IMG/VR virus record: IMGVR_UViG_3300034642_000070
Span: 1-20,474 of that record
Direction: 5' to 3' (one strand)
DNA from: a virus
Length of the DNA stretch: 20,474 nt
Shown here: piece after piece, positions 1 to 6,922 of the stretch
Position numbering within the stretch: position 1 is the stretch's first letter
How the letters are laid out: each line of letters begins with the position of its first letter
Made by a program: the position numbers and the translations under genes
The notes under the pieces: model-generated
Database searches by the model: none
What the model saw: the letters and a program-made list of their open reading frames with translations, nothing else
What the model was told of the DNA's origin: nothing

Positions 1-39
1 AGACTAGATATGATAGAGAAGTTTTTTAAGAAGGACTAA
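1..39 (+). CDS. Possible C-terminal tail of an upstream gene (partial)
   Basis: One frame is open from the first base to a TAA at 37-39 and would encode a 12-residue tail rich in Lys and Phe (RLDMIEKFFKKD). The stop lies 4 nt before the next ATG, a spacing typical of this genome. In T4 the genes before 43 are 45, 44, 62 and regA, so one of these is a reasonable guess, but 12 residues are too few to identify it. Another frame stays open to a TAA at 25-27, so even the frame is uncertain. Confidence 0.3.
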   Translation, partial: RLDMIEKFFKKD

Positions 40-43
40 TTAA

Positions 44-1063
44 ATGTTAGAGAGCGTTGCAGTTGAAAAAGAAAGTGGTGTAATTTCTTTAAGAGATTAT
101 ATCGCTGAGCAAGCTCCAGAGAAACCCTATCGTTTTGTTGTAATATATAATGACCCTAGCAATGTTGGTGATGACTCAAAAGAGGAAACTGACCCACTTG
201 CTGATAAGATGTTATCTTATGGTAAAGAACTAGGGTTAACTGGATTTAAAGCAAAGATAGAAGAAACATATATCATTAAAAAAGATGGTAAATTGTTTAT
301 ACACAATAAAGAAGATGATGAGTTTGAAATAGACGAAAATACTATTGTCTTTAATAGGTCTAAATCAAATGATTTTCCAAGTTGGCAAAACTTCTATCGT
401 GAACTTACTATCAATGGGGTTAGAGTTATTAACCCTATGACAGTACATAATATATGTTGGGATAAGTATCATACTTATTTAAGATTAGAACAAGATTATA
501 TTAAACAACCATCTACAGTTCTTGTTAATGATTTAGATAAATTAGAAGATATACATAAAAGAGTTGGTGGTAAGTTTCCAGTTGTTTTGAAAACAATCTT
601 AGGAACTGGTGGGGTTGGTGTTCTTAAAATTAAAGACGAAGCTCAACTATTATCGTCTGCACAAATTATTAATAAGTTGGGTTCTGAAAGAGGTCTTATA
701 CTCCAAGAATATATTCAGATAGATTTTGATGTTCGTGTTATGATGGTCGCTGGTGAAATCATGGGTGCAATGAAAAGACCACTTGCAGATGGTGATTTTA
801 GAAGTAATGTACATCAAGGTTCTAAACCAGAAAAATTTCAATTAACAGAATTAGAAAAAGAAATTTGTTACAAGGTAGACCGTTCAATTGGTGGTAAATG
901 GATTGGTGTAGACTTAATTGTTTCTGAGGATAGAGAAAAAGTTCCACCATATGTTTTAGAGATAAATTCACAGCCTGGTCATGTTGGATATGATTCAGTT
1001 CATAGTGGAAGTATACTCAAAGATGTTTTAGTAAAATTTATGAATCGTGATAATTGGACTTGA
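44..1063 (+). CDS. RimK/GshB-like ATP-grasp ligase
   Basis: This is an ATP-grasp carboxylate-amine ligase. Such enzymes use ATP to make an acyl phosphate and then an amide or peptide bond; RimK adds glutamate to a protein C-terminus and GshB makes glutathione. Visible motifs are the ATP-binding lysine in FPVVLK (K183) followed by a Gly-rich loop GTGGVG (186-191), LILQEYI before a conserved DVRVMMV strand, DFRSNVHQG (251-259), and the metal-binding set D290 and E306/N308 (VLEINSQPG). Length, 339 aa, suits a RimK-type enzyme with an N-terminal pre-ATP-grasp domain. The ATG follows AAGGAC at 31-36. The gene sits directly before DNA polymerase with a 31-nt gap, so it is probably co-expressed early with replication genes. 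The substrate cannot be read from the sequence; a host protein, ribosomal or replication, is only a guess. Confidence 0.85.
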   Translation: MLESVAVEKESGVISLRDYIAEQAPEKPYRFVVIYNDPSNVGDDSKEETDPLADKMLSYGKELGLTGFKAKIEETYIIKKDGKLFIHNKEDDEFEIDENTIVFNRSKSNDFPSWQNFYRELTINGVRVINPMTVHNICWDKYHTYLRLEQDYIKQPSTVLVNDLDKLEDIHKRVGGKFPVVLKTILGTGGVGVLKIKDEAQLLSSAQIINKLGSERGLILQEYIQIDFDVRVMMVAGEIMGAMKRPLADGDFRSNVHQGSKPEKFQLTELEKEICYKVDRSIGGKWIGVDLIVSEDREKVPPYVLEINSQPGHVGYDSVHSGSILKDVLVKFMNRDNWT

Positions 1064-1094
1064 CTTTTAACTACTAAGGTGATATAACTACATT

Positions 1095-3569
1095 ATGCAA
1101 TTTTATACGAATGTTGCCCAATGGGGTAATCAAATCCTTGTTCGTGAATATAAAAATGGTGAGAGAGTTAATCGTAAGGTTAAGTACTCTCCTACTATGT
1201 ACGTTCCAGTTCAGAAAGAAACTGAATGGAAAACACTTGATGGTAAGTATGCAACACCATACAAATTTGACACTATCAAAGAAACAAAGTCATTCATAGA
1301 ACAATACAAACAACAACCTCATCTGGTTTTTGGTCTGGATAGGTTTGCATATACATATCTTTCAGATACATATCCCAACAATGTCAATTGGGATAATGAT
1401 AAAATCCTAACAGTTACAATCGACATTGAGACAAAAGCGGACAATGGTTTCCCAGACCCAGAGAAGGCTGAGGAAGAGATGCTCGCAATCACTGTTAAAA
1501 ATCAAACCACAAAAAAGATTATATTGTGGGGTATTGGTGATTTCAAAAACGATAGAGATGACGTTACATATGTAAACTGTTCAAACGAAAATGAACTACT
1601 TGCGAACTTCATGAACTTCTGGACTAAACACTATCCAGATGTTGTCACTGGTTGGAATACTGAATTCTTTGATATTCCTTATTTGATTAATCGTGTTACC
1701 AAGGTTCTTGGTGAAGACAGGGCCAAAGAGTTTTCTCCTTGGGGTTTGATTAGTTCTAGAAAAGTATTTAATCATGGTCGTGACCAACAAGTATATGATA
1801 TCACTGGTGTTGCAAATCTTGATTATCTACAACTCTATCGTAAGTTTACTTACACAAACCAAGAGAGTTATGCACTTAATCATATTGCGTTTGTTGAACT
1901 TGGTCAGAAGAAGAATGAAAACCCATACGAAACCTTCCAAGAGTGGTACACAAAGGATTATCAATCCTTCCTAGAATATAATATCGTTGACGTTGAACTT
2001 GTTGACCGTCTTGAAGATAAGATGAAGTTACTTGAACTTTGTTTGACTATGGCTTATGAAGCGAAAGTAAACTATGAAGATGTATTCGGTCAAGTTAAGT
2101 ATTGGGATGTTCTCATTCACAATTACCTCAAGAACAAAAAGATTGTGATTCCACAAAAGTCTAGTTCTTCTAAGTCAGAAAAGTTTGAAGGTGCATATGT
2201 AAAAGAACCACAAGTTGGTCAACACAAATGGGTTATGTCATTTGACTTGAACTCACTATATCCACATTTAATTATGCAATATAATATGTCACCAGAAACA
2301 CTTGTCACTGGTGAATATATGAAACTAACTGTTGACAATATGTTACAAGAAGTTACACTTGACATTCCAGAACAAACGACTATCACACCAAACGGTGCAT
2401 TGTATCGTACAGACAAACTTGGTTTTCTACCAGAGATGATGCAAGAGATTTACAATGACCGTACTGTTTATAAGAAAAAGATGTTGAAGGCTAAACAAGA
2501 TTATGAGGATACCAAAGACTCTAAGTACCTTAAATATATTAGTCGTTATAACAACATTCAGATGGCTCGTAAGATATCACTCAACTCGGCATATGGTGCG
2601 ATTGGTAATCAATACTTTCGTTACTATGACCTTGCGATTGCAGAGGGTATTACAACTGCTGGTCAGTTATCTATTCGTTGGATTGAAAAGAAAATTAATC
2701 AGTATCTAAACAAGTTGCTAAATACTGATAAGGATTATGTGATTGCATCTGACACAGACTCAATCTATGTCACATTTGATGAGTTGATACAGAAAGTCAA
2801 TCCAAAGAATCCTATTGACTTTTTGGATACGATTGCAAAAGAAAAGATTGAACCGTTTATTGACAAGTCGTACAAACAACTTGCAGATTATGTTCATGCA
2901 TATGACCAAAAGATGTTTATGAAAAGAGAAGTGATTGCAGACAAAGGTATTTGGACTGCAAAGAAAAGATATATTCTAAACGCATGGGATGTTGAGGGTG
3001 TTCGATACAAAGAACCATCACTCAAGATTATGGGTATCGAGGCTGTCAAGTCTTCAACGCCTGCACCATGTCGTGAGAAGATTAAGGAAGCATTAACCAT
3101 AATTATGGGAGGTGATGAAAAACAATTAAATGACTTCCTTATTACATTTCGTGATGAGTTTAATAAGTTGCCACCAGAAGAGATTGCGTATCCACGTTCT
3201 TGTAACGGTATTCGTAAGTTTCGTTCTGAAAGTTCTATTTTCCAAAAGGGTACACCCATGCATATTAAAGGTGGGTTAGTTTACAACCATTTGGTTAAAG
3301 AAAAGAAACTATCACACAAGTATCCTATCATACAAGATGGAGACAAAATTAAGTATTTAGAATTACGACAACCGAATCCTATTGGCTGTAATGTTATTTC
3401 CTTTATGACAAAAGTTCCAAAAGAACTTGACATTCACAAATACATTTGTTATGATAGCCAATATGAAAAGAGTTTCATAGACCCACTATCTTTTATTACT
3501 AATAATATTGGTTGGAAGATAGACAGGTCTTTTGGAACTCAAACTACATTAGAGGATTTTTTTAGTTAA
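1095..3569 (+). CDS. 43: Family B DNA polymerase with 3'-5' exonuclease (gp43)
   Basis: This is the phage replicative DNA polymerase. Exonuclease motifs: Exo I D110-I-E112, Exo II around N188-T-E-F-F-D193, Exo III around Y295-N-I-V-D299. Polymerase motifs: motif A D384-L-N-S-L-Y-P, motif B R492-K-I-S-L-N-S-A-Y-G, motif C D553-T-D-S. At 824 aa it is somewhat shorter than T4 gp43 (about 900). The C-terminus reads QTTLEDFFS, a good PIP-box-like Q-x-x-L-x-x-F-F match, expected to dock on the sliding clamp. No intein or split is seen. TAAGGTGAT lies 12 nt before the ATG. The next gene starts on the last base of the stop codon (TAATG), implying coupled translation. T4 gp43 represses its own translation through an upstream hairpin, but I see no clear hairpin in the 31-nt gap here. 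Confidence 0.97.
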   Translation: MQFYTNVAQWGNQILVREYKNGERVNRKVKYSPTMYVPVQKETEWKTLDGKYATPYKFDTIKETKSFIEQYKQQPHLVFGLDRFAYTYLSDTYPNNVNWDNDKILTVTIDIETKADNGFPDPEKAEEEMLAITVKNQTTKKIILWGIGDFKNDRDDVTYVNCSNENELLANFMNFWTKHYPDVVTGWNTEFFDIPYLINRVTKVLGEDRAKEFSPWGLISSRKVFNHGRDQQVYDITGVANLDYLQLYRKFTYTNQESYALNHIAFVELGQKKNENPYETFQEWYTKDYQSFLEYNIVDVELVDRLEDKMKLLELCLTMAYEAKVNYEDVFGQVKYWDVLIHNYLKNKKIVIPQKSSSSKSEKFEGAYVKEPQVGQHKWVMSFDLNSLYPHLIMQYNMSPETLVTGEYMKLTVDNMLQEVTLDIPEQTTITPNGALYRTDKLGFLPEMMQEIYNDRTVYKKKMLKAKQDYEDTKDSKYLKYISRYNNIQMARKISLNSAYGAIGNQYFRYYDLAIAEGITTAGQLSIRWIEKKINQYLNKLLNTDKDYVIASDTDSIYVTFDELIQKVNPKNPIDFLDTIAKEKIEPFIDKSYKQLADYVHAYDQKMFMKREVIADKGIWTAKKRYILNAWDVEGVRYKEPSLKIMGIEAVKSSTPAPCREKIKEALTIIMGGDEKQLNDFLITFRDEFNKLPPEEIAYPRSCNGIRKFRSESSIFQKGTPMHIKGGLVYNHLVKEKKLSHKYPIIQDGDKIKYLELRQPNPIGCNVISFMTKVPKELDIHKYICYDSQYEKSFIDPLSFITNNIGWKIDRSFGTQTTLEDFFS

Positions 3570-4936
3570 TGACTAATGATGAAATACAAACTTTTATAGA
3601 AAATCTCACTTGGGATAAAGTAAAAGATTTACCACATGATAATAATCGTATCTCTCATATTAATATTTCTGGTGAAAAATATGATGCTTACTTGTATGTT
3701 GTTATTATTAACTCAAATAAAAAAACACACAAGTATTTTGGATATGAAAAGTCAACTCATTTTATAGTAAGTTATACTGGAACACCAGTAACACATATTG
3801 ATGAATATTCTCAAGATTTATTAAATTATGAATATAGGATTATTTGTTTAGCAATAGGTGAAGAAAGACAGATTAGAATTAAGGAAGGTGATATGTTAGA
3901 AATAGTAAAAAAAGATGATGAATTTTATAATGAAGGGTCTTCTACTTTTTTAAAAGGTTACACTCCTCATAAAGCTGTAAAAAGAGTTCTAAAGGAACTT
4001 CCTAATATTAAAGAGATAACTTTACCAGCAAAAGAATGGCAAGATATGAAAAGGTTTCAGACAAGACTTGTTCCAGAAGAACCTGGCCTTGTTGCTACAC
4101 TTAAACTATTAGATGAAGATTCAAAAGGTAAATACTTTAGGGATAATCATAAAGGTGTTGTTGCCTTAGAAGATTATCATGGGAAGGGTAAACATCTTAG
4201 ATACGGTTCTTATCATACCATTGAAATGAGTGTTGACTCAAAATACACAAAAGAGTTAAAAGGTAAATTGATTCCTAAAAATGTATGGAAAGGTATAGAT
4301 ATATTAGGTATTGAATATCTTGCAGATGCAGATAATAAAAGAAATGATGAAAATGCAAGAGTTCCTACTGAAATACCCAAAGCTTTAGATTGGTGTATGC
4401 GTGTTATGGATACTTACAAAGTTCATCATACGGATGATATGATTAAAGATTATCTAAGGGATTGTGGGTTTAGAAACGCAGAAATGCAAAAAATCTTTTG
4501 GCCAAAGTTAAGAGTATACACTGAGGGAAAAGTAAAGGTAAAAGATATTCCAGTTGGACATCAATTGGTAGATTATCATAAAACAAAAGCTGGTCAACAA
4601 CGAGTTATAGATAAAAAAAAGAAATGGGAAAGTGATGATTGTCATTGTTTAGTTTTGGGTACAAGTTATTTTCATAATGATTGGGAAGGTATCCCAGAAA
4701 TAGTATTTGATTTATCAAATGATGAACTATTGAAAAAGAAGTTTTGGAAAATATTTACTTTCCACAAAAATAGTGATGCAAAGGAAAACTGGCCAGAAAG
4801 ACTAGTCATTGTAGAAAAATGGTTAACTGATTTAATTAATAAGTTTTCAGATGAAAATCAAATAAAATTTGATATCGAAGCACTTCCATATTCAGAACCA
4901 AAAGAAAAACTCTTAAATGATAAAAAAGCTGCTTAA
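3569..4936 (+). CDS. Unknown protein, possible GIY-YIG-like N-terminal domain
   Basis: I do not recognise this 455-aa protein with confidence. Its N-terminus has a faint GIY-YIG nuclease pattern: a hydrophobic strand YLYVVI (41-46), KKTHKYFGYEKS (51-62) in the position of the YIG strand, a glutamate (E106) after a helix, and YN (120-121) about where these domains usually end. The canonical arginine is not obvious, so catalysis is uncertain. The rest is mixed alpha/beta and Lys/Glu-rich, with a patch of His and Cys (DDCHCLVLGTSYFHNDW) near residues 350-370. It overlaps the stop of gp43 by 1 nt and the next gene by 20 nt, so it is in one translational unit with the putative DNA-modification genes. 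A modification partner, a homing-type nuclease or an immunity/exclusion factor are all possible; T4 has imm and 42 in this interval. Confidence 0.6.
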   Translation: MTNDEIQTFIENLTWDKVKDLPHDNNRISHINISGEKYDAYLYVVIINSNKKTHKYFGYEKSTHFIVSYTGTPVTHIDEYSQDLLNYEYRIICLAIGEERQIRIKEGDMLEIVKKDDEFYNEGSSTFLKGYTPHKAVKRVLKELPNIKEITLPAKEWQDMKRFQTRLVPEEPGLVATLKLLDEDSKGKYFRDNHKGVVALEDYHGKGKHLRYGSYHTIEMSVDSKYTKELKGKLIPKNVWKGIDILGIEYLADADNKRNDENARVPTEIPKALDWCMRVMDTYKVHHTDDMIKDYLRDCGFRNAEMQKIFWPKLRVYTEGKVKVKDIPVGHQLVDYHKTKAGQQRVIDKKKKWESDDCHCLVLGTSYFHNDWEGIPEIVFDLSNDELLKKKFWKIFTFHKNSDAKENWPERLVIVEKWLTDLINKFSDENQIKFDIEALPYSEPKEKLLNDKKAA

Positions 4937-5777
4937 AAAACATATTAAAGATAATGTAAAAGATGATGTAGTTGCAGTGTTAATGTCTGGTGGAGTTGAT
5001 AGTCTATCAGTTGCGTTTGCAGCTCATGATGTGGGTAAAAAAGTAGTTGGATATACTTTCTGCTTAGGGGGTGATGAATCTTATGATTACCTAAAAGCAA
5101 AAGAAGTATGTGCTGACATGGGTTGGGAATGTAATTTATTTAATGTTCCCACAACAAACCTAGTAGATGATTGGCATAAACTTGTAAAATTAGGTTGTAG
5201 AAAAAAAACACACTTTGAGTGTGTTTTTCCATTCTTATATGTCTACCCAGACATTTATCAAAAGTATGTATTAACTGGCTGGGGTGCAGACGGATATTTT
5301 GGGCCATCTAAAAAAGCTATGATGCGATACTCCAGTTTCAAGAAGAAAAGAAATTATGTTGCATATTGTAAACGAGTAAATCAAAAAAGACTAAACTGGA
5401 ATGAGTTTAGAATTGAATACTTAGACGGTGATTGTGCTGGTTATAAAGAACACACTAGTCTTGCAAAACAATATAATAAAATTCATATTGCACCATACAA
5501 AGATAGTAAAAAGATTAGAGAATTACTTATGTCTAAAAGTTGGGTTGAACTCAACAAACCAAGACAAAAAGAAATTATAAGAAAAGACTTTACAAACCTA
5601 AAAAAGTATGGTACTATAAAACCTCATATAAATTTACATTTAGGTGCAAATATCAATAAGTTGTTTGAAACATTATTAGAAGATGTTGATATTAACTTCA
5701 ACGATAGAAAACGTATGATGGATGTTTGTAGAGATTGGTATGAAAAGAAAAACACTATTGAGGAGTTTATGAATTGA
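4917..5777 (+). CDS. Asparagine-synthetase-like PP-loop ATPase without glutaminase domain
   Basis: This is an N-type (PP-loop) ATP pyrophosphatase that should adenylate a carboxylate and pass it to an amine. The PP-loop is S24-G-G-V-D-S29 after a hydrophobic strand (VVAVLM). Asparagine-synthetase features follow: TGWGADGYFGP (120-130), matching the family S-G-E-G-[AS]-D-E-L-F-G-G loop; IHIAPYKD (189-196), like the V-x-x-P-F-L-D segment; and KPRQKEIIRKDF (214-225), like the K-x-x-L-R helix. At 286 aa it is only the synthetase half: the N-terminal glutamine amidotransferase domain of AsnB is absent, so ammonia or another amine would be the nucleophile. It overlaps the upstream gene by 20 nt and the downstream methyltransferase by 4 nt (TTGA). 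That coupling suggests it acts on a product of the methyltransferase/CmoA-like pair, a carboxylated base. QueC-like or tRNA-modifying PP-loop enzymes are alternatives, less favoured because of the AsnB-type segments. Confidence 0.8.
   Translation: MIKKLLKKHIKDNVKDDVVAVLMSGGVDSLSVAFAAHDVGKKVVGYTFCLGGDESYDYLKAKEVCADMGWECNLFNVPTTNLVDDWHKLVKLGCRKKTHFECVFPFLYVYPDIYQKYVLTGWGADGYFGPSKKAMMRYSSFKKKRNYVAYCKRVNQKRLNWNEFRIEYLDGDCAGYKEHTSLAKQYNKIHIAPYKDSKKIRELLMSKSWVELNKPRQKEIIRKDFTNLKKYGTIKPHINLHLGANINKLFETLLEDVDINFNDRKRMMDVCRDWYEKKNTIEEFMN
5204..5228 (+). other. Perfect stem-loop inside the AsnB-like gene, terminator-like
   Basis: An 11-bp perfect inverted repeat, AAAAACACACT then loop TTG then AGTGTGTTTTT, lies wholly inside coding sequence, encoding part of RKKTHFECVF. 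It is preceded by further A residues and ends in five T, so it resembles an intrinsic terminator in either direction, though the stem is AT-rich. It could attenuate transcription into the methyltransferase genes, act as an RNA-processing site, or be chance. No promoter or gene end is nearby. Confidence 0.4.
5760..5765 (+). promoter_or_regulatory. Ribosome binding site for the TTG-started methyltransferase
   Basis: GAGGAG lies 8 nt before the TTG at 5774. It is one of the strongest Shine-Dalgarno matches in the window and decides the start: no in-frame ATG occurs before methyltransferase motif I, and the TTG overlaps the upstream stop as TTGA. Confidence 0.7.
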
Positions 5778-6922
5778 AATATAAACCTTATTTACTAAAA
5801 GATGTATATGATGCATCTTCCCAAAAGAAGTTTGATGTAATATCAACCTTTGCTGGTGGTGGTGGAAGTTCCACTGGATATAAACTTGCTGGTGGTAATG
5901 TACTTGCAGTAAATGAGTTTGTAGAAGAAGCAAGAACTACCTATAATCAAAATTACCCAGAGACTCCAATATTACCAGATGACATTAAAAAGTTATCTGG
6001 TCATGAGTTTTTAGATATCACTGGAATAAAGTCTGGTGAATTAGATGTTTTAGATGGTAGTCCACCATGTTCTGCATTTAGTATGGCTGGTAATGTAAGT
6101 CATGGTAAAGGTAATTCACATAAAGATGCATTTGGTAAAACTAAAGGTTACAGTGATATTAAAGAAGTAACAAACGTAGAAGATTTATTCTTTGAGTTTC
6201 TTAGAGTTGCAGATGTTATCAAACCAAAAGTTATCATAGCAGAGAATGTCGCTGGTCTTACTATGGGTGAGGCCAAACAATATTTTAATAAGATACAAAA
6301 TACATTTGAAGATATTGGATATGATGTTTGTGCAAAGGTTTTAAACAGTGGATACTTTGGTGTACCACAAACTCGTAATCGTGTTTTCTTTATAGGTCTT
6401 AGAAATGATATTACTACAAAAGTTGGTTTGACTTTTATGAATATTCATAGTATATTTCCTAGTGAAAGTAAGTCTATGGTTAGACTTGGTGATGCTTTAG
6501 ATAATTTAGAATACGATAATGAAGAGGTACAAACACTGACAGAGAAGTTTTCTAAAACTGCATATTGGAAAGACACTGGTAGTAAGATGCCAGATAATCC
6601 AGATAAAGTTTTAACTGGTGCTGATTATCATCACAAAGGTCATCACTTTAATCTAAAAAGAGTATCACTTAATGCACCAGCTCCTACTCTTACTGCAATG
6701 GGTAGTAATGATACAACTGCTGGTGCATTTCATTGGAATGAACCTAGAAAACTTACAATAGGTGAATTGAAAAGAATACAATCTTTACCAGATGATTTTG
6801 TTCTCACTGGTAAATGGAATCAAAGGTCTGAACGTATTGGTAGAATGGTGCCACCATTACTATTAAAAGCGATTGCAGACTCAGTATATGATAATGTTAT
6901 TAAGGAATATAAGAATGGCTGA
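5774..6922 (+). CDS. DNA cytosine-C5 methyltransferase with Arg in motif X (candidate carboxymethyltransferase)
   Basis: This is a C5-cytosine DNA methyltransferase of 382 aa. Motif I is STFAGGGGSSTGYKLAGG (24-41). Motif IV holds the catalytic cysteine (D94-G-S-P-P-C99). Motif VI is E157-N-V, and motif VIII is Q199-T-R-N-R203. A target-recognition region with a His-rich YHHKGHHF (285-292) follows. Motif IX is RKLTIGELKRIQSLPDDF (325-342), and motif X is G356-R357-M-V-P-P361. All catalytic residues are intact. The unusual point is motif X: canonical enzymes have G-N-[SA]-V-P-P, and here the Asn, which lies by the SAM methionine moiety, is Arg. I recall that a basic residue at this position lets an engineered M.MpeI use carboxy-SAM and write 5-carboxymethylcytosine. 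The neighbouring CmoA-like gene, which overlaps by 8 nt, could supply that cofactor. The start is TTG with a strong GAGGAG site. Plain 5-methylcytosine formation remains the null hypothesis; the recognition sequence is unknown. Confidence 0.93.
   Translation: MKYKPYLLKDVYDASSQKKFDVISTFAGGGGSSTGYKLAGGNVLAVNEFVEEARTTYNQNYPETPILPDDIKKLSGHEFLDITGIKSGELDVLDGSPPCSAFSMAGNVSHGKGNSHKDAFGKTKGYSDIKEVTNVEDLFFEFLRVADVIKPKVIIAENVAGLTMGEAKQYFNKIQNTFEDIGYDVCAKVLNSGYFGVPQTRNRVFFIGLRNDITTKVGLTFMNIHSIFPSESKSMVRLGDALDNLEYDNEEVQTLTEKFSKTAYWKDTGSKMPDNPDKVLTGADYHHKGHHFNLKRVSLNAPAPTLTAMGSNDTTAGAFHWNEPRKLTIGELKRIQSLPDDFVLTGKWNQRSERIGRMVPPLLLKAIADSVYDNVIKEYKNG

Noticed and set aside
1064-1094. Operator hairpin for translational repression by gp43
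   Set aside because: T4 has one before gene 43, but the 31-nt gap here shows no stem of more than a few base pairs.
2894-3259. 121-aa open frame on the - strand
   Set aside because: It lies entirely inside the DNA polymerase gene on the opposite strand, has no plausible motifs, and every supported gene in the window is on the + strand.
6873-6914. N-terminal extension of the CmoA-like protein
   Set aside because: The extension MQTQYMIMLLRNIR is encoded by the end of the methyltransferase gene in another frame. The ATG at 6915 has AAGGA upstream and the usual short overlap.
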